Assembly: GCA_965261585.1 (NCBI GenBank)
Contig: CBDHDN010000029.1
Span: 459,226-523,225 of the forward strand
DNA from: CBDHDN01 sp965261585
GTDB lineage: Bacteria; Pseudomonadota; Alphaproteobacteria; UBA6615
Direction: 5' to 3'
Length of the DNA: 64,000 nucleotides
The position numbers and the translations under genes are program-made. Every line of letters starts with the position of its first letter. The stretch's first letter is position 1. Below, in pieces: positions 26,094-34,740 of this stretch. The notes below the pieces were generated by a model, which worked only from the letters and a program-made list of their open reading frames with translations, was not told where the DNA came from and ran no database searches.

Positions 26094-27241
26094 ACCAAAG
26101 CGGCCCATGCCTCGAGTTTTTCGAGCTTCGTTTCGGCCCCATTGCCGAGTTCAAAGCCTGCTATCCGCTCAATGTTTTCAATCAGAGGGTAGAAGGCGCT
26201 GTTTGTATGATAGGGCGAACACTGAAACCGCAGGGGCAGGTGCGGATCATCCGCGATGCGCACCTGCAACGCATGTGCGAGCCGGGACTTGCCGATCCCG
26301 GGTTCACCTGAGATCAATACGACCTGCCCGTCGTTTGACTTGGCGCGTTGCCATCGACGCAGCAGGATTTCGGTTTCCTCTTCCCGTCCGACGAGCTGGG
26401 TGAGTTTCGCCGCACGCACGGCATCGAACCGACTCTCAGCTCGCCGCGGGCGAATGACGTTCCAGGTGCGAACGGTCTCCGCGAAACCCTTGAGTTCCTG
26501 CGGCTCCAAGTCACGGCATTCGAAAATCGACCCGGTGAGTCGATACGTCGATCCGCAAATGACTACATTGCCCGGCTCGGCAAGCTCCTGCAGTCTTGCA
26601 GCGAGGTTCGGTGTCTCACCCGCGACCGCTGCTTGTTCCGAAACACCCTCTCCGGTGAGGTCACCGACCACCACGAGGCCGGTTGCAATCCCAACACGCG
26701 TCTGTAAAGCGATGTCTTCGCCCGGATGAAGCTCGCCGACTGCGTGCACGATATCCAGCCCGGCCCGCACGGCACGCTCGGAATCGTCCTCGTGTGCTTG
26801 CGGGTAGCCGAAATAGGCGAGGACACCGTCGCCCAAATATTTGGCCACATGGCCGTCGTAGCGGCCAACGATTGCAGACGTCGTCTCCTGGTAGGCACGC
26901 ATAACCTCCCGCATATCCTCAGGGTCGAGCCGACGAGAGAGTGCGGTGGAGTCGACAAGGTCGCAGAACATCACCGTTAGTTGGCGACGCTCCGCTTCGG
27001 TGGGCCGGCGTTCCTGGCCCCGTGTCGGGGGTGCGGCACCGCCAGTTGGCAATTCGTCCGGGGACCGGGCTCCAATGGCGGCTTGGAGCCTCCGCATGTG
27101 CCCCAGGGATACACCAAGGCGCTCGAAGTCGTCCTCTCGGAGGTGTGGCAGAGCCTCCAGGTCGATGTCGTTGTCAGCAAACGCCCGCGCGTACTGGCCA
27201 AGGCCAAGTCCCTCAAGCCATGGTGCAGTATCGTCTGCCAA
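26094..27241 (-). pseudogene. Adenylate/guanylate cyclase-ATPase-TPR protein, fragment 1 (N-terminus)
   Basis: Start set at TTG 27241 (reading LADDTAPWLEGLGLGQYARA), where a SAM domain begins; no ATG is available. The class III cyclase domain follows (about 105-280): metal-binding Asp in LTVMFCDLVDSTALS and in KYLGDGVLAYFGYPQAHE. Then comes the ATPase P-loop LISGEPGIGKSRLAHAL (about 315). The full gene spans 27241-18652. Subtracting four ISs and one target duplication each (1421, 1428, 1276 and 1123 bases) leaves 3342 bases, exactly 1114 codons, the usual size of this family. Such proteins are cytosolic nucleotide cyclases with STAND-type ATPase and TPR sensor parts. Clearly inactive here. 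Confidence 0.9.
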
Positions 27242-27375
27242 TCGAGTTACCCCAGCAAACCGCCCAAGCTGGACGACGAGATAGGCGCTTGGCCGCTGAA
27301 AGCGTTCTTCCCAGATGGGCTTTATGAGAGAAAGTCTATGCTTGGGCGGAGGGTTGAGTCCATCGAGGCCCAATT

Positions 27376-28743
27376 CTAATACGCGTACTCCTCGAAGGCC
27401 CGGTCGACGTTGTGGTTCCAGCGGCCGTAATAAGCGGCGAGCTTGTTCTCGGCCGGGGTGATGCCGCTGTCGACGATCTGTTCCAGGGTCGCCAGGAAGT
27501 GGCCCTCGTCCTGGCCCCAGAAGTCCTCCTTCGCCCGCGCCTTCAAACCCTCGCGGGCGATGCACAGGACTTGGCGGGCGATGTCGAGCACGGTGCCGTC
27601 GCGGAACGGCGTCGCCAGCGCCGTGCGCGGCACGGCGGCGCGCAGCGCCGTCATCTCCTCGACCGTCCAGTCGGCGACCAGCGCCGACGCGGCGTCGAGG
27701 GCGCGCGGATCGTACACGAGCCCGACCCACAGCGCCGGCAGCGCGCAGATGCGCCGCCACGGCCCGCCGTCGGCACCGCGCATCTCGAGAAACTGCTTCA
27801 GCCGCACCTCGGGGAACGCCGTCGACAAATGGTCGGCCCAGTCACCCATATGGGGTATCTCGCCCGGCAGCGCCGGCAGCCGCCCGGCCATGAAATCGCG
27901 AAACGACTGGCCGGCCGCGTCGATGTAGCGGCCGTCGCGGTAGACGAAGTACATCGGCACGTCGAGCATCCAGTCGACGTAGCGCTCGAAGCCGAACCCG
28001 TCCTCGAACACGAACGGCAGCATGCCGGTGCGGTCCGGGTCGGTGTCGTCCCAGCAATGGGCGCGATGGCTCAGATAGTCCGTCGGCTTGCCGTCGACGA
28101 ACGGCGAGTTGGCGAACAGCGCCGTGGCGATCGGCTGCAGCGCCAGGCCGACGCGGAACTTGCGCACCATGTCGGCCTCGTCCTCGAAGTCCAGGTTCAC
28201 CTGCACGGTACAGGTGCGCAGCATCATGTCGTGGCCGAGCGTGCCCTTCTTCGGCATGTAGTCCCGCATGATCTTGTAGCGGCCCTTCGGCATCCACGGG
28301 ATCTCCTCGCGCCGCCATTTCGGCTGGGTGCCGATGCCGATCATGGCGACGCCCAGCTCGACGCCGACCTCGCGCACCTGGCGCAGATGCTCCTGCACCT
28401 CGTCACAGGTCTCGTGGATCGTCTCCAGCGGTGCACCCGACAGCTCGAACTGGCCGCCCGGCTCCAGCGAGATCGAGCCGCCGGCATTGTCGGTCAGGGC
28501 GATCACGGTCCCGCCCTCGTAGACCGGCACCCAGCCGAAGCGCTGCAGCGCCGCCAGCAGATCGCGGATACCGGGGTTGCCCTCATAGGGCAGCGGCCGA
28601 TGGTCGTCGGCGCGGAACGCGAATTTCTCGTGCTCCGTGCCGATGCGCCACGCCTCGCGCGGCTTGCAGCCGGCCGCCAGATAGACCACGAGTTGGGCCT
28701 CGGATTTGATCGGCGCGGCGCCGTTTTCCCGTGGTTCGGACAT
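27376..28743 (-). CDS. gshA: Glutamate-cysteine ligase (alphaproteobacterial/plant type)
   Basis: 455 residues from ATG 28743, the first step of glutathione synthesis (ATP-dependent joining of L-Glu and L-Cys). Hallmarks: RIGTEHEKFAF, EGGTVIALTDNAGGSISLEPGGQFELSG, MIGIGTQPKWRREEIPWMPKGRY, TCTVQVNLDF and WADHLSTAFPEVRLKQFLEMRGADGG, all typical of the GCS2/EgtA fold used by alphaproteobacteria and plants. It follows rsmE by 5 bases in the same direction, a common alphaproteobacterial order, so it is probably cotranscribed with it. Confidence 0.93.
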   Translation of the reverse strand: MSEPRENGAAPIKSEAQLVVYLAAGCKPREAWRIGTEHEKFAFRADDHRPLPYEGNPGIRDLLAALQRFGWVPVYEGGTVIALTDNAGGSISLEPGGQFELSGAPLETIHETCDEVQEHLRQVREVGVELGVAMIGIGTQPKWRREEIPWMPKGRYKIMRDYMPKKGTLGHDMMLRTCTVQVNLDFEDEADMVRKFRVGLALQPIATALFANSPFVDGKPTDYLSHRAHCWDDTDPDRTGMLPFVFEDGFGFERYVDWMLDVPMYFVYRDGRYIDAAGQSFRDFMAGRLPALPGEIPHMGDWADHLSTAFPEVRLKQFLEMRGADGGPWRRICALPALWVGLVYDPRALDAASALVADWTVEEMTALRAAVPRTALATPFRDGTVLDIARQVLCIAREGLKARAKEDFWGQDEGHFLATLEQIVDSGITPAENKLAAYYGRWNHNVDRAFEEYAY

Positions 28744-28748
28744 GGTCC

Positions 28749-29570
28749 TCACAGTGCAGCGGGCGGTCGCTCAGTCAAGGGATTCGTTGCCCAATCGCCG
28801 GCCACGGCCTGCACGACGGCGAGCGCCGCCAAAGCCGCGGTGTCGGCACGCAGCACCCGCGGGCCCAGGTCAACACGCGTGACGAACGGCAGCGCGCCGA
28901 GCGCCGTCAACTCGTCGGCCGCGAAACCGCCCTCCGGGCCCACCAGAATGCCCCAGGGGGCCAGCCCCGCCGGGCGCGGCCCCGCCGGACCCGCACCCGG
29001 GTCGGCCACCGCCTGGGCGATCGGCGTGCCGGCGCCGCTCTCGTCAGCGACCAGCAGCCGCCGCTCGGCCGGCCAGCCGCCCAACAGCTGCGCCAGCGGC
29101 ACCAGCGCGTCGACCGCCGGCACCGTCAGCCGCCCGCACTGCTCCGCCGCCTCGATGGCGTTGGCGCGCAGCCGCCCGGTGTTGATCCCGCGCACCTGGA
29201 TGTGCCGGGTTGCGACCGGCAACAGCCGCGCCACCCCCAGCTCCGTCGCCTTCTGGGCGACGAAATCGACCCGCGCCCCGCGGATCGGCGCAAACGCCAG
29301 CCACGGGTCCGGCTCCGCCGCCTGGAGCCGCGATTGCCGGGCGACCGTCAGCGTGCAACCGCGCCGCTCGAGCCCGTCGACCGTCGCCAGCCACTCGCCG
29401 TCGCGCCCGTTGAACAGGGCAACCGCCTCGCCCACGCGCGCGCGCATGACCGAACGCACATAGTGCGCCTGGGCCTCGCTCACCCGCACCGCCGCACCGC
29501 TCGCCAGCTGTCCGTCCACGAACAGCCGGAAGCGGGTGCCGCGCTTTCGCTCATGGGCCGGATCGCTCAT
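28749..29570 (-). CDS. rsmE: 16S rRNA (uracil1498-N3)-methyltransferase RsmE
   Basis: 273 residues from ATG 29570 (MSDPAHERKRGTRFRLFVDG). N-terminal PUA-like part (AQAHYVRSVMRARVGEAVAL, FNGRDGEW) and C-terminal SPOUT domain with RVDFVAQKATELGVARLLP, AAEQCGRLTVPAV, LVGPEGGFAADE and LGPRVLRADTAALAAL, the knotted SAM-binding site. Methylates U1498 of 16S rRNA. Forms an operon with the ligase downstream and is divergent from the hicAB-ubiA side. Confidence 0.95.
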   Translation of the reverse strand: MSDPAHERKRGTRFRLFVDGQLASGAAVRVSEAQAHYVRSVMRARVGEAVALFNGRDGEWLATVDGLERRGCTLTVARQSRLQAAEPDPWLAFAPIRGARVDFVAQKATELGVARLLPVATRHIQVRGINTGRLRANAIEAAEQCGRLTVPAVDALVPLAQLLGGWPAERRLLVADESGAGTPIAQAVADPGAGPAGPRPAGLAPWGILVGPEGGFAADELTALGALPFVTRVDLGPRVLRADTAALAALAVVQAVAGDWATNPLTERPPAAL

Positions 29571-29735
29571 CGGTTCACTCCGCAGGCCAACACTACATGA
29601 AACCCCGATCGTAGATCCGAGGTCCATCCGCGAACTGCAACGTTGTCACCGACCCTTCAACGCGACACGCTCGGTGCCAAACGCCCGATACGAGCTCAAG
29701 AAAGCGGACTCTATTATCCGAATTTTCCTTCTACA

Positions 29736-29830
29736 GTGGACGCGAGACCGTGGTGAAGCACGGCGAGATTGGCCAAGGGCTGCTCAGTACGATGCTTAAA
29801 CAGTTGGGCCTGACAAAGAAGGATCTGTGA
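29736..29830 (+). pseudogene. hicA: HicA toxin C-terminal remnant
   Basis: The reading SGRETVVKHGEIGQGLLSTM and LKQLGLTKKDL ends at TGA 29828-29830, overlapping the hicB start (TGATG). It matches the last third of HicA (xxVxxHGEI..GLL..ILKQ.GL). The first 40-50 residues, including the catalytic His, are missing; upstream bases do not continue the family. HicA is an mRNA interferase, so the toxin is dead. Confidence 0.65.
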
Positions 29831-30315
29831 TGGCAAGACGTGTCCGTCTCGAATACCCGGTCGACCTCAGCACCGACCGCGACGGCCGCGTGCTCGTCCA
29901 GTTCCCCGACATTCCCGAGGCCCTAACGGATGGCGCCGACCGGGCCGAGGCACTGCGAGAGGCTGAGGATTGCCTCGAAGAAGCCGTAGCCGGCTACATC
30001 CGGCGCAGGAAGGACTTGCCGCTACCGTCCAGCGCCGCCGGCCGGCTGTTGGTCGCCGTGCCTTTCCAAACCGCGGCCAAGGCAGGGCTATACATGGCCA
30101 TGCGGGCCGGCAGAATCTCGAAGGCTCAACTCGCGCGCCGCCTGCGCTGCGACGAGGCCTACGTGCGGCGCATGCTCAACCCCAGGCACAACACTCGCGC
30201 CGACAAGCTGCAAGACGCCTTGGCGGCCTGTGGGCGCAACCTGCTGGTCGTCACGGTCAACGTGACGGACGACGCAGGCAAACGGGCTCGCAACGGCTCG
30301 AAGAGGGCCGCGTAG
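29830..30315 (+). CDS. hicB: HicB-type antitoxin
   Basis: 161 residues. N-terminal RNase H-like HicB fold (LEYPVDLSTDRDGRVLVQFP, DIPEALTDGADRAEALREAE, CLEEAVAGYIRRRKDLPLPS) and C-terminal Cro/HTH-like domain (RISKAQLARRLRCDEAYVRR) that normally autorepresses hicAB. The toxin upstream is truncated, leaving an orphan antitoxin. The starts overlap by one base, as in intact hicAB operons. Confidence 0.85.
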   Translation: MARRVRLEYPVDLSTDRDGRVLVQFPDIPEALTDGADRAEALREAEDCLEEAVAGYIRRRKDLPLPSSAAGRLLVAVPFQTAAKAGLYMAMRAGRISKAQLARRLRCDEAYVRRMLNPRHNTRADKLQDALAACGRNLLVVTVNVTDDAGKRARNGSKRAA

Positions 30316-30388
30316 GCGGAAACAACGCGTGCCGCACGTATCGTGGCGGAGCCTTGAGCCCCGGCGCCATCGGGCGCAAGGTGGCGCC

Positions 30389-31351
30389 ATGGCAGACCCG
30401 GCGGCCCCGCGCGCCAAGCCCACCGCCCAGTCCAACGACGACGCCAGCACCGGCGCCAGCGACATCGTCCGCGGCATCTGGCTCGAGCGGCTGGCGCCGC
30501 CGGCAGCTCGCCCGTACATGCGGCTGGCCCGGCTCGATCGGCCGATCGGCACCTGGCTGGTGCTGCTGCCGGGCTGGTGGGGCATCGCGCTGGCGGCACC
30601 GGGCAGCGCGCCGGACATCACACTCCTCGCCCTGTTCGCGGTCGGCGCCGTCGTCATGCGCGGCGCCGGTTGCGTCGTCAACGACATCCTCGACCGCGAC
30701 TACGACGCTCGCGTCGCCCGCACGGCCGACCGGCCGCTGCCGTCGGGTGCGGTCTCGGTCGTGCGCGCCCTCGCCTTCCTCGCCGCCCTCTTGGCCGCCG
30801 GCCTGGCGGTCCTCATGCAGTTCAATGCCTTCGCCATCGCCGTCGGCGCGGCCAGCCTCGTGCTCGTGTTCCCCTACCCGCTGATGAAGCGCATCACCTA
30901 CTGGCCCCAGGCCTGGCTCGGCCTGACGTTCAACTGGGGCGCCCTCGTCGGCTGGGCCGCCGTGCGCGGCACCCTGGAGGCGCCGGCGCTGGCGCTCTAC
31001 GCCGCCGGCTTCTGCTGGACCCTGGGCTACGACACGATCTATGCCCACCAGGACAAGGCGGACGACGCCCGCGTCGGCGTCAAGTCGACCGCCCTGCTGT
31101 TCGGTACCGCCAGCCGCCCCTGGATCGCCGCGTTCTACGTCGGGGCGACGGCGCTGCTTGCCGCCGCCGGCTGGCTCGCGGCGCTCGCCTGGCCGTTCTA
31201 CACCGGCCTCGCCGTGGCCGCCGCCCACCTCGCCTGGCAGACCGCGCGCGTGCGCTTTGACGATTCCAAGGATTGCTCGGTCAAATTCCGCGCCAACCGC
31301 GACTTCGGTCTCATTATCTGCGCCGCCATCGTCGCCGGCCAACTCGCCTGA
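30389..31351 (+). CDS. ubiA: 4-hydroxybenzoate polyprenyltransferase
   Basis: 320 residues from ATG 30389. Integral membrane UbiA prenyltransferase with the two Asp-rich motifs: VVNDILDRDYDARVARTADR and YDTIYAHQDKADDARVGVKS, which bind Mg-diphosphate. About eight hydrophobic helices, from WLVLLPGWWGIALA to FGLIICAAIVAGQLA. It attaches the polyprenyl tail to 4-hydroxybenzoate in ubiquinone synthesis. A longer upstream start (30329) is possible but lacks a ribosome site. Neighbourhood with rsmE-gshA is normal for alphaproteobacteria. Confidence 0.93.
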   Translation: MADPAAPRAKPTAQSNDDASTGASDIVRGIWLERLAPPAARPYMRLARLDRPIGTWLVLLPGWWGIALAAPGSAPDITLLALFAVGAVVMRGAGCVVNDILDRDYDARVARTADRPLPSGAVSVVRALAFLAALLAAGLAVLMQFNAFAIAVGAASLVLVFPYPLMKRITYWPQAWLGLTFNWGALVGWAAVRGTLEAPALALYAAGFCWTLGYDTIYAHQDKADDARVGVKSTALLFGTASRPWIAAFYVGATALLAAAGWLAALAWPFYTGLAVAAAHLAWQTARVRFDDSKDCSVKFRANRDFGLIICAAIVAGQLA

Positions 31352-31458
31352 GCCCGCTCGGTGCCGCCTCTATCACGATCGACGACGACACAAACCCATG
31401 GGCTGGGTCGTGAACCCATTTGGCGTTGGGTTGGTCGTCTTCGGCGCCGCGCCGTCGC

Positions 31459-31565
31459 TAGTGCACCGATCCAGACAAATGATTCACCGTGCGCTGGAGC
31501 AACCCGTTGTTTTGTATTCAGAATCAGGTTTCCACTGTGACGGCTCTGACTGAGTCGGTGCACTA
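31459..31565. mobile_element. 107-bp MITE, copy 2
   Basis: Same TA-bounded element as at 18436-18542, same orientation, one base different (CGGCTCT for CGACTCT). Inverted ends TAGTGCACCGA. The right TA plus G forms the TAG stop codon of the tetR gene, so insertion fixed the end of that protein. Confidence 0.87.
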
Positions 31566-32207
31566 GGTTGGCTTCGGAAACAGCACCGCCATGAATTCCT
31601 TGGCCAGCCGAGTAAGTTCCTCACGACCGGCGCCGACACGGGCGCGTGTGGCAAAACTATGCGTGATCGAAATTGTCATCCGGGCAAGGGCCCGGGGGTC
31701 TGATGCTTTGGATAATTCCCCACTATCCTGAGCGACCAGGAAGCGATCAGCAATGACCCTGTCGGTTTCGGTAAACATCCCGGACAGTTTGTCACGGACC
31801 TGCTCGTCCGTTTCCGCCGCCTCCGTCGCAACAGAGGCTATCAGGCAGCCCTTTGGTCCCTCCTTAGCAGTGGCGCAGCGGATACTTTCAGCAAAAAATG
31901 CCGCAACCGCTTTCTCAATATCCGGCTCGCCATGCAGCGCTTTGACGGGTTGGCAGCCGAGTGTCACCGCGTAACGGTCAATCACCTCCATGAACAGGTC
32001 GTGTTTGCTGCCGAAGGTTGCATATAGGCTCGGCCGGTTGATGCCCATGCTCTCGGTGAGATCATCCAGGGAGGCGTCACTGTAACCCTTCGTCCAAAAT
32101 GTCGTGACGGCGCGATCCAGCACCTCGTCACGGTCAAATGTCCGCGGGCGGCCACGGGGCCGGGAAGATTTGGTCTTCAAATTCGTCAGTACCTTGACAT
32201 GCGGCAA
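31563..32207 (-). CDS. TetR/AcrR-family transcriptional regulator
   Basis: 214 residues if translation begins at TTG 32207; an alternative TTG at 32180 gives MKTKSSRPRGRPRTFDRDEV and may be the true start. The N-terminal HTH is typical: DRDEVLDRAVTTFWTKGYSD, ASLDDLTESMGINRPSLYAT, FGSKHDLFMEVIDRY. The C-terminal ligand domain contains KGCLIASVATEAAETDEQVR, seen in TetR_C subfamilies that sense electrophiles or drugs. The stop lies in the MITE. Divergent from a truncated exported protein; an operator-like dyad is between them. Confidence 0.87.
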   Translation of the reverse strand: MPHVKVLTNLKTKSSRPRGRPRTFDRDEVLDRAVTTFWTKGYSDASLDDLTESMGINRPSLYATFGSKHDLFMEVIDRYAVTLGCQPVKALHGEPDIEKAVAAFFAESIRCATAKEGPKGCLIASVATEAAETDEQVRDKLSGMFTETDRVIADRFLVAQDSGELSKASDPRALARMTISITHSFATRARVGAGREELTRLAKEFMAVLFPKPT

Positions 32208-32220
32208 CTGCGCAGATTAT

Positions 32221-32236
32221 TGTACTAAACAGTTCA
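32221..32236. promoter_or_regulatory. Probable TetR operator dyad
   Basis: TGTACTAAACAGTTCA is an imperfect inverted repeat (TGTAC / TGAAC around six bases) in the AT-rich 112-bp gap between tetR and the divergent small gene, 14 bases from the tetR start. Position and sequence type fit autoregulation by the TetR protein. Inferred. Confidence 0.5.
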
Positions 32237-32318
32237 TAAATCAAGTCCCGCCGTTCCGGCCTATCGGCTCCAGAACAGTCCGGCCATCTTTAAGATCGAA
32301 AAGCAGGAGGAATTCACT

Positions 32319-32405
32319 ATGCCCAGCATCAAACCGCTCATAGTAGCGGGACTCGCCGCGCTGTCGCTCCAGATGTCAGCGTTCGCCCAACGCCGCTCCG
32401 CTTGA
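32319..32405 (+). pseudogene. Truncated exported protein (signal peptide only)
   Basis: AGGAGG lies 8 bases before ATG 32319. The 28 codons MPSIKPLIVAGLAALSLQMS-AFAQ are a textbook signal peptide with an AFA cleavage site, then RRSA and stop. The mature part is missing; the sequence from about 32390 belongs to another gene on the opposite strand. Probably the former tetR-controlled target gene. Confidence 0.6.
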
Positions 32406-32583
32406 GGCGGCTGGCCGCCGCTTCCAGTCCTTGAGGGCTGCCGCTGCGTTCGACTTCGGTGGCGCGACCCCCGCCCTGCGTGCGGGCATCGAGGCGCTTG
32501 CCGCCGGGCAATAGAACTTCAGTCTGGCCGCCGGGCCCAGCGGCCTTGTTCTTAGCGCGGCGGTGGGATGGCTTCTCTGGCAT
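32338..32583 (-). pseudogene. Small basic conserved hypothetical protein, 3' truncated
   Basis: From ATG 32583: MPEKPSHRRAKNKAAGPGGQ, TEVLLPGGKRLDARTQGGG, ATEVERSGSPQGLEAAASRL. It resembles small basic proteins of Rhodospirillales/Rhizobiales that I recall but cannot name; they normally continue about 40 residues more. The natural sequence ends near RLKRSG (about 32395) where it meets the truncated signal-peptide gene, marking a deletion junction. Confidence 0.5.
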
Positions 32584-32978
32584 CGTCAAGTCCTTTCGGT
32601 GAACAGATGGCGCACAATGCACATATCGGTGCCTCGCGCCGCCTAACTACTAGACGTGGTAGGACGGGATCCGGAATACAAGGGGCGAGATCCCGCGATT
32701 CAGTCGAGGTGCCCACAGCCAACACTGCTTGTTGCGTAGTGCTGGTCTGCGACCGAAATAGCCATGACGCTCATACCCCCTTGCCCAATTTCACGGTCGG
32801 ACGAATCCGATTAGGCGCCGGTCTCGACTCATCGACCTTCAGCGATTTGTCCCCTATACCCCAGCCCTGTTTTGGCAGGGTCTGGAGACGGTACGCGGAG
32901 GAACGCGCTCCCGACCAAAACGCATGAGCAGCGACTGAGATACGGACGTCAGAGAGGATCAATGGATGTTCGCGTTCT
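32584..32978. other. Gap before the IS21 element
   Basis: About 395 bases with no supported gene or repeat. Contains the promoter side of the small basic protein. Confidence 0.4.
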
Positions 32979-32994
32979 TGTGCGCACACCGAGG

Positions 32995-33098
32995 CATCGC
33001 GACCATTGATTCCGATCCATCGCGACCACTGATTCCGATTGATTGCGACCACCGATTCCGATCCATCGCGACCACCCATTCCGACGGATCGCGACCAG
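32995..33098. repeat. 23-bp tandem repeats at left end of IS21
   Basis: Four and a half imperfect contiguous units of 23 bases (CATCGCGACCACTGATTCCG and variants). Mirror-image copies lie at the right end (37434-37520). They are the likely IstA-binding sites. No spacers, so not CRISPR. Confidence 0.85.
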
Positions 33099-33172
33099 TC
33101 CAAGACGGCCTGATCGACACCGCTGGGCGATCTGAGCGCCGACTACCCTGGCACCTTTTCGGAGGTGCGGGG

Positions 33173-34731
33173 ATGGCGACGAAGAGATTGCCGATGCGGA
33201 AGATCAGAGATGTGCTGCGGCTCAATGCCAGCGGCTTGTCGAGGCGCCAGATCGCGGCCAGCCTGAACCTGGGTCCGACCTCGGTGGGCGAGTACCTGCG
33301 CCGCGCCCGTCGTGCCGCGCTCGGCTGGCCGCTGCCGGAGAGCTTGAGCGACGAGGCGCTGGAACAGCTGCTGTTCCCGCCGCCCCGGAACATCCCGCGT
33401 GGTCGACGCGGGCAACCGGACTGGGCCTCCCTTCACCGGGAGCTCCGCAAGCCGGACATCACCCCTGTCGCTGTTGTGGGAGGAGTATCGGGCGGCCTGG
33501 CCCGCCGGCTACGGCTACAGCCGCTTCTGCGATCTGCATCGGGCCTGGAAAGCCAGCCTCTCGCCGACCATGCGCCAGACCCATCTCGCCGGCGAGAAGA
33601 TGTTCGTCGACTACTCCGGGTCCACCATCGAGATCATCGACCCCGAGAGCGGCGAGAGCGGCGTGGCCCAGGTCTTTGTCGCCGTCCTCGGCCCCTCCAG
33701 CTATACCTACGCCGAGGCGACCTGGAGCCAGAGCCTCCCCGACTGGATCGGCGCCCATGTTCATGGCTTCGCCTTCTTCGGCGGCGTTCCCCGTCAGGTC
33801 GTCTCCGACAACTTGAAGTCGGGCGTCATCAAGGCCTGCTTCCACGAGCCCCAGGTCAACCGCAGCTATGCCGAGATGGCGGCCCATTACCGCACCGCCG
33901 TGATCCCGGCCCGGCCCCGCAAGCCGCGCGACAAGGCCCCCTTCGACAAGCTCAGGGTGAGGGGTCGAGGTCGGCGTCCAGGTCGTGCAGCGCTGGATCC
34001 TGGCCAAGCTCAGGAACCGCCAGCTCTTCTCACTGGCCGAGGCGAACGCCGCCATCCGCGGGCTCCTGGAGCCGCTGAACCGCCGCACGACGCGCCCCCT
34101 CGGCACCAGTCGTCGCCAGTTGTTCGAGGATCTGGAGCGACCGGCGCTCTCGCCCTTGCCCGTCGAGCCCTACATCTACGCCGAGTGGAAGCAGTGCCGG
34201 GCCGGCCTCGATTACCACGTCGAGATCGACAAGCATTACTACTCGGTGCCGCACCCCCTGATACGACAGAAGCTCTGGGCCCGGTTCACCGGACGCATCG
34301 TCGAGATCTTCCATCGTGGCAAGCGCATCGCCTGCCACATGCGCGGATCACCGAACCGGCGCCATACCACGCTTGCAGAGCACATGGCGAGCGCACACCG
34401 GCGACTCGCCACCTGGACCCCGGGGCGGATCCGCCGCGACGCCGCCCGTATCGGCGCCAACACCGAAGCCCTGGTCGACATCATCATGCGCTCGCGCCCG
34501 CACCCGGAACAGGGCTTCCGCTCCTCGGTCGGCATTCTTCGACTGGACAAGGCGCATGGCAGCGCGAGACTCGAAGCCGCCTGCGAGCGGGCCCTGGAGA
34601 TCGGCGCCCGCTCCTATTCCTCAGTCGCCTCCATCCTCAAGAATAACCTCGATCGCCGGAGGCCAACGCGGGCCGCGGACGGCCCGGCGATCGATCATCT
34701 CAACATCCGCGGCCCCGGATACTTCCACTGA
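33173..34731 (+). pseudogene. istA: IstA transposase of IS21, two frame changes
   Basis: Starts MATKRLPMRKIRDVLRLNAS with the HTH GLSRRQIAASLNLGPTSVGE. One extra C near 33465 shifts to the frame LLWEEYRAAWPAGYGYSRFC with the DDE core (EKMFVDYSGSTIEIID, GVPRQVVSDNLKSGV). A 25-28-base palindromic repeat at 33938 shifts it again to VEVGVQVVQRWILAKLRNRQ, which runs intact to the stop at 34731 (KHYYSVPHPLIRQKLWARFT). The first shift may be a sequencing error; the second, a repeat insertion, appears real. Probably inactive. Confidence 0.85.
33938..33965. repeat. Short palindromic dispersed repeat inside istA
   Basis: CCCTTCGACAAGCTCAGGGT followed by GAGGGG. The core TTCGACAAGCTCAGG belongs to a short palindromic repeat type that I recall as widespread in alphaproteobacterial genomes (the other strand reads CCTGAGCTTGTCGAA). 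It lies between the codons for RDKA and VEVGV of IstA, where relatives have only one or two residues, so it is a mobile insertion that breaks the frame. Confidence 0.65.
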
Positions 34732-34740
34732 GGATCCCTC

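Noticed and set aside
32995..33098. Regularly spaced repeats suggesting a CRISPR array
   Set aside because: The 23-bp units are contiguous without spacers and recur in mirror orientation at the other end of an IS21 element, so they are transposase-binding repeats.
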